Source: Ottelia alismoides (Eukaryota; Streptophyta; Magnoliopsida; Alismatales; Hydrocharitaceae). Taken from it: 64,000 bases of DNA. Of this stretch, positions 22,701 to 33,589 are shown one piece after another. Each line of letters starts with the position of its first letter. The stretch's first letter is position 1. The notes beneath the pieces were generated by a model that saw only the letters and a program-made list of their open reading frames with translations, did not search any database and was not told the origin of the DNA. A program made the position numbers and the translations under genes. Location of the stretch: NCBI GenBank assembly GCA_037367405.1, contig JAZKJV010009793.1, positions 186,001-250,000 on the forward strand. The letters are read 5' to 3'.

Positions 22701-23863
22701 TTAATAAAAACTATAATTGGTAATAAAACTAATCAAGGAGGGTGAGTGAAGGTGATCGGCAAGGAGATCATTGAGCTTAATCTTCCCGCAGTTCCCCACG
22801 TCCATCTTCCTGAACTGTCTGCAGATTTCAGATACGTCCTTCTCCGATATCTTTCCCATCTCTTTCAACTTGTATATCACGAATTCAGATTTGCTGCAAA
22901 GCATTATATGACATAAACATAGTTGGTTGGTAAGCGAAATCTATCGTTGTTCTTCCTGTTTGTTGTTAGAAATCAACAAAAAAAAACTCTAACCAGAGGA
23001 AGGCATTGTCATTGATGTCAGCAGCAAGGAACTCCGCAACGGTCATCCCCTTCCGAAGAACGTGCTCAGCGATCCTCCGGTGTCTCCTGTTGACCCTCGC
23101 CTCCGCGAGGTACATGAAGGCTCTGGCCACGGCCAACGTCGACAGGAGCAGCCACGCGCACGCGAACAACCCTTCCTCCCAAGGTCTTGAAGGTGTGATC
23201 TCCATATCCAACAGTGGTAACGGACATAACGGCCAGGTAGAAGGAGTCCAGCCACCCGAGGCTCCTCCACGCGGTGGAGCACGCACGTGCCGGCGCCCAC
23301 GCACAACACCACCGCCATCATGGCCGTGGCCACCTTCAACCGTATCCTCACTCTCCCCTTCTCCGCATAGAAGACGACGTGATTGGCGCCCAGCAGGAGC
23401 TGCTCTTGGAGGTGGAGGAGGTGGGAGAGAGTGGCACCGAGGAGGATGTAGATGAAGCCGAATCCGAGGAAGGCGAAGACGATTGAGAAAAGCTTGGAGA
23501 GCGGAGAGGTAGGTGTGATGTCGCCGTAGCCGATGGTGCACATGGTGACGAGGAGAAGTAGAGGGCGTCGACGATGGGATGGGTGTCGAGGGAGGAGAAG
23601 TGGTCGCGTGCAAAGACGTAGGCGGCTATGCCGGAGGCCAGGTAGAGGAGGAGCAGGAGGAGGGCGAAGTTGTGGACGGGTGGGAAGGTGGGAATTTGAT
23701 GGGTACCAGAGGGAGGAGAGGTTGGGGAGCGTGGGGGCGGTGCGGGAGCGGCGGAGGGGGGAGAGATGTGGGCGGGAGGAGGAGGAGGAGGCTGCGTGTG
23801 GTTTGTGATGAGTAGTGGGAGCTGGTGATCCATCAAGTCCTCCTCCTCCTCCTCCTCTTCCAT
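22701..23863 (-). CDS. TPK: Two-pore K+ channel, TPK/KCO family (disrupted by indels)
   Basis: Two exons on the minus strand: 22994-23863 (start ATG at 23863) and 22701-22893, with GT-AG borders; about 350 aa, usual for TPKs. In order: Pro-rich N-terminus with the RRSRTAP motif (14-3-3-type site region), first membrane segment (LLYLASGIAAYVFARDH), pore 1 TMCTIGYGD (coded at 23520-23543), second segment, third segment, pore 2 VTTVGYGD (23195-23212), fourth segment LFACAWLLLSTLAVAR, then two EF-hand-like loops (DINDNAFLCKSEF and DVGNCGKIKLNDL). The family moves K+ across the vacuolar membrane under Ca2+ and 14-3-3 control. The exon 1 frame must be changed about five times (near 23780, 23688, 23551, 23262 and 23175), mostly by one base in GC-rich runs. 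No nonsense codon lies within the conserved blocks. It is either a young pseudogene or affected by sequence errors. Confidence 0.85.
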
Positions 23864-24059
23864 GTACACTCCAGCCAGCCAATCCCCGCCCCTGTCGAGC
23901 TCCTCCTCCTCCGCTGCATCCTCTAGCATCCACCTCCTCCTCCCCTTCATCCTCCAGCTGAGCTCTTGGAAGCTCCCCCGGTGGAAGCCCCCTGCGTCCC
24001 ACCGTGGAAGACGATGGATACATGGAAAATTGCAAAGTGACTTTCTTTTGACTCTTGGG

Positions 24060-24313
24060 GAAATTGCACACTGCCCCTGAACTATTACGCAATTCCAATG
24101 CACTGCATAAACTTTAATAAGTAATAATTTGACACTGAATCTGTAAGTTCGTTTTGACGAAATTTTGAGTTAATATGTGATTTACAGCTTGAAAGATAAC
24201 ATCATCAACTTAATTCCTTTAATTTGGGAAAACAAACCGTAAAGATCTGCCACATTATTGCAGGAGTGATAATGAAATTGGATGTACATCTCAGGGACTT
24301 TCACGTAATCTAA
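24060..24313. other. Decayed short repeat upstream of TPK
   Basis: A segment starting GGGAAATTGCACACTGCCCC resembles the ends of common plant MITEs that carry TTGCAC..CCCTGAACT words, but I find no matching second end. It lies between the TPK leader and element M3. Any TPK promoter should be within this stretch. Confidence 0.3.
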
Positions 24314-24322
24314 TAGTTTTAT

Positions 24323-25628
24323 GGGATAATTACACCCATAACCCTGAGTAATTCTGCAATCTCAATCATAACTCTGCATAATCGCGAATTACACGAGAAA
24401 CCCCCGATATTCATTCCGTCTTACACTCATAACCCTCCGTTAATTTAATATGTTAACTCAACCATATCTATGAGTTAATCGAACTCATCCTCAATCCAAC
24501 GGTTAATAAATAAACAAAAAAAAATACACATCTCTCTTCAACCTCCAACCACCTTCCCTTCAACTTCCGTCCACCTGAACCTCTTCCCTCCGACCTCCCT
24601 TCACCTACCGTCGACCGACCACCTCCCATCATCCGTACCGCACCTTAACCTGCAGGGACGGTGCGAGTATGAGCGAGCCGAGGAGCAATGAACTAAAGAA
24701 GGAAGGGGGGTCGGAGGATGCCGGGCTGCAGACTTTGAGCAGGGGAGGATCGGGCTTCGAGCAGGCGGAGGTCGAGCAGTAGCGCGGGGCTCACTTGGCG
24801 CCGGGGAGGGGGGTTCGGGGGATTCCGACCGCTGGGCGGTGGGGTGGGTTGGGGGACGCTTCAAGCCCGCTGGGCGATGGGGTGGGTCAGTGACTGTGGA
24901 AGGACCTGGGTGGTGGGGTGTTGTGGGGGGGGGGGGGATTGGGGATCGGGCCGCCGGTCGAGCGGGGGGAGGAGTAGGTGTTGGGTGGCGGCGGGTCGTG
25001 GGGGTCGGGTCGAGCAGGGGAGGAGGGGCGAGCGGGGGGGGGGGGGGGGGGTCCAGCAGGCGGCGGGTCGAGGGGGGGGCGGTGATGGGTCGAGCAGGTG
25101 AGGGTACCTGGGTGGGGGGTCGACCAGGGGAGGATAAGTCTCGGGGGGGGGGAGCGATGGGGGGCGACGGGTCAGTGGGGGTGGGAGGACCTGTGAGGTG
25201 CGCCGGGGGGAGGGAGTGGTTGGGGTTGTCGGGGGGAGGGAGGGAAGGGGATGAGGACATGGGCGGTTGGTTGGGAGGGAGGGGGCTGGGACGTCGCGGC
25301 GGCGGAGGCGGAGCTTCGAGGAGAGCTTGCTCGGCGTCGGGATGGGGGTTCAAGGAGGAGCTCGACACCTTGGGTGGTGGGGGACTTCGAGTTCAACCGA
25401 GGGGTGTGAGGATGGCATGCTATTGCAAATAAAAATGAGCTTTGAGGGCAGTTTCGTCCTTTTCAACGAAAACCGTTAAATATAACGTGTGTGGCAAATG
25501 GAATTTAACACAGGGTTATGCCATGTAAGAGTTAACCATTACTCAGGGTTTCTCGTGTAATTCGCGATTATGCAGGGTTATGATTGAGATTGCAAAATTA
25601 CTCAGGGTTATGGGTGTAATTATCCCTT
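24323..25628. mobile_element. Mutator-like element M3 (1306 bp), GC-rich cargo
   Basis: Perfect 9-bp duplication TAGTTTTAT (24314-24322 and 25629-25637). Terminal inverted repeats of about 100 bp start GGGATAATTACACCCATAAC at both ends and contain TGCAATCTCAATCATAAC and GCGAATTACACGAGAAACCC. The middle (about 24600-25430) is extremely G-rich with G runs of 10 or more. On the minus strand it gives a proline-rich open frame of 255 codons (24601-25368) with no family motif, which I regard as compositional. Confidence 0.85.
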
Positions 25629-25637
25629 TAGTTTTAT

Positions 25638-26394
25638 ATGTCATGGTCACCTTTTCCACAAATACAAAAAGACAGAAAACACACGCACGCCTAAGTTAAA
25701 AATGGCATCTGATTTTATTAGAAAAAAAGAGAGGCATCTTTCGAGCTGAAAGGCTTAAAAGGCCACTTGGAGAAAAATGGGCAAAACGTTGCCTCAAGTT
25801 GCTGCCTGCACTGCCGCTAAGGTCAATAAACAAGTAGCTCTCATGACATATGAATCGTATCAGAACAAGTTTTCTGTGATATCATTTGAGAAGTCATCGT
25901 AGTCTCACATCGGAAACTCACGAACAACAAGATGATATCGAGAGATTTGATTGTCCATTTTGAGAAGGGAAGAAATGGGATATACCCTTGAAAAGTCGAC
26001 AATGGCGACATGATACCCTTGAAATTGCAATAAGATGTAAGAGGATGGGGGAGAGGGGGAAGAAGACAGGGCGGCATGATTCGAAAATAGGATACCCTTG
26101 AAAGGGCAATTTCGTCGATATGTAATGGTTTCCGCTAATGTCTATAGTTAGTCACTAGTTAGAGATCTGGTGTAAAACATTATTACATTTACAATAACAA
26201 GTCTCATGTCTTCTTTGGCATTAATTAAGGGGGAGCGCAAACTTGAAGTTGGCGATTCATATGTCTAGGAGGGGAAGAGTGGCAGGGAAAATATGGAAGG
26301 CAAAGAGGGAGCTACTCGACTCGGAAAAGGAGAGCTAAGGGCGCGGTCCTCGTGGCATGACGAGGAAAAGAGTTGGTGGCGCATGTTAAGTGTT
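25638..26394. other. Intergenic DNA, nothing recognised
   Basis: No conserved coding segment or repeat boundary seen. The only structure is a run of GATACCCTTGAAA words at about 25980-26100. Confidence 0.4.
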
Positions 26395-26560
26395 GGAATT
26401 ACCATAGTCTGCTACGGGCGTGGGAGCTGCTCGATCTTGATTGAGCGGTTCGCGCGATTTTGTACTTTTTGTGGGCCCGTATCATGCATGGAAAATCATG
26501 TGAACTGCTCGATCAAGATCGAACAGCTCCTACGCCTACAACATGGACAACACCACTGCA
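26395..26560. repeat. Inverted-repeat hairpin with GCTCGATC arms
   Basis: GGAGCTGCTCGATCTTGATT (from about 26429) is repeated in inverted orientation near 26504-26530, giving arms of about 29 bp around a 50-bp loop. A shorter palindrome of the same kind, GAACCGCTTGATCGTGATCG, occurs at about 60574. It may be a small MITE; borders are approximate. Confidence 0.5.
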
Positions 26561-26877
26561 GAGGATCCGTGTCCTGGAATTGCTTACAGACCTGGTGAGA
26601 ATTATTCAGACATTGAAGTATAATTCTTAGCGATAGGAGAATGTATACTCCTGCAAATAGCAACAATTAATTGCATGGCTATACTTGTATAATACTTGTT
26701 AAATCTAGGCATACATAATTTCTGAATGTAAGTACAATAGTTATATAAATTTACGGAAAGAGAGTTGCATATATGAGAGATGATAAGATAAATAACAAAA
26801 GATTCAAATGACAAAAATCATAAGATATTCAGCATATATATATATATATATATATATAGGAAAACATTTTTCGGCGT

Positions 26878-27141
26878 TTTTTTTATTTTTTTTGAAAAAT
26901 AAAACCATGTATATTCATCCATATATCCCTCCTATATGCCGTTCGAATTTCGTCAGAAACAGAGACTCCTACGGCCTCCACCTCGATGGTATCGATTTAA
27001 AAAAATCCTGTTACCGTTAAAAAATTACTGTCCGGATGGAGGCCGTTAGGAGTCTCTGTTTCTGACGAAATTCGAATGGTATATAGGAGGGATATAGGGA
27101 TGAATGTACATGGTGTTATTTTTCAAAAAAAATAAAAAAAT
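26878..27141. mobile_element. Fold-back (hairpin) element of the 63-kb array family
   Basis: Two arms of about 110 bp (26878-26989 and 27028-27141) are near-perfect inverted copies; the core words are AGAAACAGAGACTCCTACGG and, on the other arm, its inverted counterpart. The outer parts are T-rich and A-rich tracts. The same core occurs at 63100-63320 and 63458-63725. The transcript would form a long double-stranded RNA suitable for small-RNA production. A (TA)n microsatellite of about 40 bp follows at 27178-27219. Confidence 0.8.
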
Positions 27142-27175
27142 TTGCACAAATAAGGCGGGGGCAACCACATATGAC

Positions 27176-27219
<44 letters not shown>

Positions 27220-27221
<2 letters not shown>

Positions 27222-30150
27222 AAAATGTTTGAGAGAGTAACTGAAATTAGTTGAACTAAGAATAAACATGGAAATCTGGTTGAAATGGCAGAGGAAAATC
27301 ATTCATACAATAATTGATTGTTTCAAAGGGGAGACAATATCAAACATCTAGAAAAAGAAATTTGTCCATGACAGAGGTTCGCTGCCATGCAAACATAGGT
27401 TGTGGTTCAAGGCTGCAAGGTTTGAAACTATAATAACAACAACAAAATAAAGTATTTTTTTAAAAATCTAATTTAGTTTTTAAGTAACAACATTTTGTTT
27501 GTAAGCTAAACTTACCTCTGCCAATTGTTATTCACTTATGGAATATTTAAGTTAACATAAAATCTTGATGTGGAGCACAATATATGATAACCTTCAATAG
27601 AACCAAAACAAACAAATATCAGATTGCAATTACAAAGATAAGTTGTAGATGAATAAACAATAAGAACAATATATCCTTGTAGTATTTCACTGTTAAACCC
27701 ATGAAGATGATTATTTTTTTCCTTTTCTCAAAAAACATGATGATAGGAAAGGATGTAGTCACCTTACCCCCACAATGTGATAGATAGACTCTCATCGATA
27801 TACATATTTAATTATTGAAAAAATATTGAAATATTATGTTAGGTATTTTAAAGCAAGAAACAAAATTTAGGACATATTTTAGCATTTTTAGTATGCAACA
27901 AAACCGGATATTTTGAATCTTTATGTTTCTTTTTGCTGGAAAACGTCTTTTCGGAATTGCACAACCAACAATATCTAGAAAATTGTGCAATAATTACAAT
28001 TGCAAAGAAACTTTTTTATATGATTCTTAAATGAAATATGACGCATACCGATGATATTGGGGATGCAACATTTTAAAATCAACCAAGAAAAATTTATATC
28101 GTAGAATGGTGACGTTGACTTCCAAATGATGAACAATATATGTTTCTTCAACAAACATTTTAATCAATTCATTGGGAACAACTTATAAAGATAACTTGTT
28201 TGGACAAACTATACAATCTATGATAGTATATATCTCTCCTTCAGATAAGCCATGACCAAAAACAACGCTATCATTTAGTTTTATTAGACCCTCAATTGTA
28301 GTTCGCTAAAGAAGGCAAACCAATATATAAGTTGTTAAATGATGGATATTATTAATTATAACTTATAGTTTAATTTGATTTAAAAAGTAAAAGTATATCT
28401 TCTCATCAACAACAATAAAACCAACACTTGTTGATTTCTTCTGAGAATATAGACTCGAGGAATTCCATATTCGTACAATCTCGACCTTGATCGTGCATAG
28501 ATCATCCTATAGCACTAAATCAGAATGATAATAATTATCCATAGTAGAAAATCATCTAGAGAAAAAAATAATGATTACAATAAGCATACTTTATGTTTTT
28601 TTAAAAGTACAACATTTAAAGTAAATCAACAATAACAACTGTAACATTTTCAAATTCGGCATTTGTCCTATGGAGTAATAGATCCATAAATAGAAGGAAA
28701 TAAATATAAAATTTAGATAGAAATCATTTAATTAATAGAAATAAAGAAAATGAGTAAACATACAATAAGTAATATTTGAACATACCATCATCTTATTTAA
28801 AAAAAATATTTTTGGTTGACCAAGTGGTGATGTTATATAAGCATACCTAGAATTAAATGACATCACTTTATGTCTAATAAATTAGAAGTTGGAGCCAGAT
28901 GAAGACATATAGTCCAATGTTATATATTCTAGTTGAATCTTAAATATAAAAAGAATAAATAGATATTTTCGTTTCTATTTTTCCTAAATAAAATTTACCT
29001 GCGATGAAGAATATGGACTTGGGGAATTCAAGATCAATGAAAAATTATGATGTAATTGTTGAACATATGCAAACAATATCTATAAGATCGGCATTTTTAA
29101 ACAAACTTCAATCAATAATAAAAATTGTAATCTAAAATGCAAAAAAGCCTTTGAATTTCACATTGTCAAAGCTGTGAAAATACTTTGAATAGGAGACAAG
29201 CGGGCAACAAGCTGCGTCGCTAGTCCTTTTTGAATTGCGAAACCAATCCTTTTAAACACTACATCCGTAAATCTAGGAACCATCACATTACTACTCACGA
29301 CTTTGTTTCTACAAGAAAAACAAGTTGTGGCTATAAAACTATACCTATGGATATGGGGTTTGTGGCCACAGAATTGGGCTTTGGCCACGACACGCCGTGG
29401 CCAGTAGCCGTGGCTACAAGTCTCGTCACGGGAGTTTCTAATCACGAATATGTCGTGGCCACCACAAGTGACCACAGAACTTATCGTGACCACAACTCTT
29501 ATATTAAGACGTTGGCCATGGATTCTAGCTACGAGAAACTAGTGGCCACGGAATTATCGTGGCCACAAGTTTCCGTAGCCACATTCCGTAGCCATAACTC
29601 ATTTTTCTTATAGTATTTGTGCTTTCGTGGGATTATGTTGTTTGGACATTCATAAGTTATTTCTCCCCATAATGTTATTATAATTTTCTTCTCATTATTA
29701 AGACAATCAAAGAAATATATTAATGGTTATTTATTCTATTTTTTAACCATGTTCATATATAATATAATTTCTTATAATATAAGAAAATCCGACCTGCTTC
29801 CTTCAATAATTATGCTTGTTTTTTCAATGATTCCTCTTTCATATAATCAACCGTTAGTTTAATTATGTACGATTCCACCATATATATCTTAAAAAAATGT
29901 ATGACATAAAATCAAATATAAGTTAAATTTATATCCAAGAAGTTTAATTTAAATTTCATACCTACTAAATAAACGCCTTTGAAAATAGGACAGTCGACAT
30001 CATCAAAGTTCACAAAGAAGAATTTAAATCAAGGAATCATATCGATAAATTCAGGATGATACTCAACTGATGTGAACTTCGAGAACTCCAAGATTAAGTC
30101 ATTTGCCACCATATTAAAATTAGGTTTGTTGGGACGAATAATGAAATTAT
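27220..30150 (-). pseudogene. Decayed RPA1-like (OB-fold) gene fragments
   Basis: Read on the minus strand, separated pieces resemble the N-terminal OB folds of plant replication protein A large-subunit-like proteins. These are KFFFVNFDDVDCPIFKGVYL (about 29970-30030), VEIVRIWNSSSLYSQ..VGFIVVDEK (about 28410-28500), IEGLIKLNDSVVFGHGLSEG (about 28220-28310) and a second YKFFLVDF block (about 28080). The pieces are interrupted by stops and frameshifts and the region is split by a CACTA-like MITE (29309-29613). Such RPA1-like copies are common in plants and also travel with Helitrons, but I see no Helitron ends. Exon borders cannot be fixed. Confidence 0.45.
29309..29613. mobile_element. CACTA-like MITE (305 bp) with GTGGCCAC repeats
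   Basis: Ends CTACAAGAAAAACAAG and, reverse strand, CTATAAGAAAAATGAG, followed on both sides by a TTGTGGCTA/TTATGGCTA word. This resembles the CACTACAAGAAAA terminus of plant CACTA elements, with the leading CA lost. The interior is an array of GTGGCCAC-like palindromic words in both orientations, as in CACTA subterminal regions. No 3-bp target duplication is clear. Confidence 0.65.
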
Positions 30151-30790
30151 ATATAAGTAGATATGACCCTCTCCTCTTGCAAATGGTACACTATAATAAT
30201 TAGATAAAGGGGAATGATAACTAATTTAGTGATTATATAAAACCATGTCAAAGTCGGAATATATTAAAAGAATTAAAAGCAATAATATGCATACCTTCTC
30301 ATCAATATATTCCGACTTTAACATTAGCAATTTCAACAATCTAGTGGAAAAAACAAAATTGAAGCTGACTGACTCAACCTTTGGATTTAGTTGTGGTTTT
30401 GATTAGCCCATCCTTAACTCAAGCAAATCAACTCAAAAAGAATTACACTGATGGAAAGGGTCGTGGTGCTAAAGAAAAAAAGTTTACAAGGTCTGTTATA
30501 TTTACGATGAACATAGGAGCGAGTAATTGACAAACATTATAGAGTTCGTGTCGTAAAAATCGCATGTAAAGATACATGAGAACCCATACTCATTACTCAT
30601 ATGACACCTACTAAAAATATTACAATAATATAAAAAGAGATAGTGGAGTAAGAAATATCTGGTGGATCAGATGAAAGTTGGGGTTGCTTGGAAGGTGTAC
30701 TTTCCAAGGCATACATCTGTCTAGATTGACGCTTCATTTGGACATCTTTGTCTCGTCGTAGTTTCCGCAAAATGTGGTTGGGTGTACTGT
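30151..30790. other. AT-rich stretch with one small inverted repeat
   Basis: No gene recognised. AAGTCGGAATATATT (about 30251) and its inverted copy AATATATTCCGACTT (about 30304) form a hairpin of about 15-bp arms. The rest is featureless. Confidence 0.4.
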
Positions 30791-31561
30791 ACACCGAAGA
30801 TGTCCTCTTGCCTTGTTGTTGTTAGTCATTGTGGTTGCTGTTCTTTCTAAGACGGTTCATTGTGCGGTTGATGGTCAATTTTGTGAGGGGTTAAAGATCG
30901 AGGATTGCCGCTTCGAAAATATGATGACAACACCATATTCTTTATTAGATGGGATGCTAGGGCAATGAAAGGTGCCGCTGACATGGCCCAGATTTTGGGG
31001 TTGTTTAGGAATGTTTTGGGACTTCTAATCAACAACAATAAGTCCTTTTCAATTCTGTTTGAGTTGTAGGAAGAGATAATGGCTTGTGCCAATGCTTTTG
31101 GGGCACAGAAGGGGTCCCCTACTGATCACATACCCAAGGCTTCCTTTGGTTGTGGAAATTTGAGACTGGATGACTAGGTGGCGATGATTGAGGCGATAGA
31201 ATGAAAGTTTGCTACATGGTAGACATCCTACCTCATTGTCTTGTCCTTCTTAAGGTGGTGTTACCCACTATTTTAATTTTCTTTCTGTCTATTATTACTA
31301 CTTGTTGGTGTTCTAGGGAGGCTGGAGAGTTTGATGCAGAGATTTTGCTGGGATGAAATCAATGCAGGTCAGGGGAAACCGCTGGTAAAGTGGAAGATTG
31401 TGGCGATGGAGAAGAACTATGGTCATCTTAGAGTGAGGAGCTTTGAAGAGACGAACAAGGCCTTGCTGATGAAGTGGATTGCTCGGATTTGGAGAGGAAG
31501 TTGTGACTTGCTAATCCAAGTGCTAGGTAAAGTCTACGATGTTTTAGAAGATGTAACCTAG
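30790..31561 (+). pseudogene. Decayed LINE reverse-transcriptase fragment
   Basis: Plus-strand pieces match plant L1-type LINE polymerase: ADDTIFFIRWDARAM-like segment near 30920, then a GLLINNNKS block near 31020, and further on a KWKIVAMEKNYGHLRVRS..NKALLMKWIARIW block (about 31392-31500). These are the YADD region and the region that follows the RT palm. Several stops and frame changes are present. It carries no 5' part. Confidence 0.65.
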
Positions 31562-31599
31562 CGGGAGGGGTTAGTCTGTGTCGCCTTGAATATGGAAGT

Positions 31600-31740
31600 G
31601 CATGTTTAGTAAATCATGTGTACCCATCGCGGCCCATACAAGCTAACCTTAAACACATTGATATCCAACAAAGTATTTTGAATTGGGTATCCAATACTAT
31701 CTGACCAGTAGCATGTGGGGCTCCAACCTTGTCATTAAAG
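31600..31740. mobile_element. Decayed fragment related to hAT element D1
   Basis: The words AGTATTTTGAATTGGGTATCC and CATGTGGGGCTCCAACC align with the left third of element D1 at 19963 (ACTATTTTGGATCGGGTACC and ATGGAGCCCCGACC), with many changes. Ends are not defined. The stretch 31741-32600 that follows is AT-rich, with no recognised feature. Confidence 0.45.
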
Positions 31741-32599
31741 ACGGAGCTAGAACATTTTTGAGGAGGAGCCACAAGGTTTAAAATAATATGTCTATCAATT
31801 ATGATACGATCATATTCGTTGTATAAAAATCTTTTATGAACGATGAACTATATCATCTATAGTTTTCATGTAAATTATCTATTTCAAACTTATTATTAAA
31901 TTAATTATATATTTTTAATTCAGTTTTACATAAGTTGATATCATATATGTTCCATGCTCTCGGGATTTTAATGTTATCCATATCATTTTTTAAAGTAGAC
32001 ATACTCTAATATATTTATTTTTTAATCCAGTTGGATTTTTATTAATTACAATATAAACAATATTTTTCCAAATACATATCAAATTGAAACTATAAAATGC
32101 ATAAATTTATATTTTTTTTACTATCAACAACCAAAAATATTGATATGTCAATGAAGAAGATACTCCAATCAAGAATATCTATGCATCTGACCACCTTTTT
32201 TGATAACAAAATAGGACCAATGATTAGTCTATGAGACTTGACAATAAAAGATTTTTTTTAGAAAAAGTAGTTTTTTGAGGTCGAGATTAAACCTTGTATC
32301 TGTATATGTGATAATGAAATTGGACGAAAAATCGATCTATTCTATAGTTTGATCCTTAAAAAATGATATATATATATATATAATAAGAAAATTGTGGTTG
32401 AGATCCATTACAAGCTGATCAAGTTAATAATTTATCAAAATAAGTTGATCCAAGCTAACTCAGACATGATCGGTCTTAAGCCTGAGTAAATTGAGGATGG
32501 TTACATTAGGGAACGAAATAGAGAGATCATTTTGAAAGATCTAGGTAGCAGTGGAGGTTACTTGAATCGTGCAAGCTATAGATGAATACAAAGGAAGGA

Positions 32600-33130
32600 A
32601 GTAGACGATTCTTTAAAGGTTATGAGACGTGGGAAAGGTGTAGGACCTGATGACATTCCTAGAGAAGTATGAAGAATTTTAGGTGAGCGTGGTTTGACTT
32701 GACTTACAAGTTTATTCAATGTTATTTGGCGAAGCAAGAAAATACCAAAGATTGGAGGAGAAGCTTTGTGGTGCCTCTTTATAAGAACAAATGAGACATT
32801 TAAAATTGTTCAAATTACTGAGGTATCAAGCTGATGAGTCACACTATGAAATTTTGGGAATGTGTGGTCGAAAGAAGATTGAGAGACGTTACCAAAGTAA
32901 AAGAAAATCAATTTAGATTCATGCTTGGTCGCTCAACTATTGAAGCCACTCATTTGTTGAGGATAACAATGGTGATTTATAGAGTTAAAAGAGAGAACAT
33001 CCATATGATTTTTATTGATTTGGAGAAGTCTTATGATTCTATACAAGAGATCGTGGAGAGTTTAAGAGAAGAAATAAGTATATATCCTTTACATTAACCT
33101 CATAAAGGATATGTATGATAGGGCTTCATC
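32600..33130 (+). pseudogene. Decayed LINE reverse-transcriptase fragment (RT fingers/palm)
   Basis: Plus-strand translation gives the order seen in plant LINE polymerases: IPREV..ILGERGLT.LTSLFN near 32660-32720, then SHTMKFWECVVERRLRDVTK, NQFRFMLGRSTIEATHLLR and HMIFIDLEKSYDS (about 32834-33040). Three frame changes and stops upstream show decay. It belongs to a different subfamily from the minus-strand LINEs further right. 33131-33590 holds nothing else I recognise. Confidence 0.8.
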
Positions 33131-33589
33131 GTGTGTTAGGATCCAATTTAGGAAGATTGACTATTTTGACATCAACCCACCTTATGATCCTGGTGGTAGA
33201 AGCAATGGGCTCCCACTCTAACTATCAGTGTTCAAACCCACCCTCCACCCATAACCATTAAAAAAATCTGAAAACACATGGAGGGATTCAGTCAACTAGA
33301 TGAGAACATGTTGTCATTCAAATTTCATGTGAAACAAACATTCCTAACCCGTCTATTTAGAATAGGACTCTGTCAATTCTGAGACTGTTAAAATTTGACA
33401 GGCTTGGGATGGAATAGAAGTCTCGATTTGATTTGAAATTAATGAGAACATGACACCATATAGTGATCTAAATACCTTGGGTGTTTTCAGAAAGTACCCC
33501 TAGAAAAAAGGAAAATAACAGTGAGGCTAGCCAAGTTGGCTCCTCCTTGAGGTAGCCATTTAAATAACCAAGGTACTTATGATCTACTC

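Noticed and set aside
24601..25368. 255-codon proline-rich open frame on the minus strand
   Set aside because: Lies wholly inside the G-rich core of Mutator-like element M3; compositional, no family motif or splice context.
27178..27219. (TA)n run, and similar runs near 22683, 26837 and 63782, as regulatory sites
   Set aside because: Simple microsatellites next to MITEs, which often insert in TA-rich DNA.
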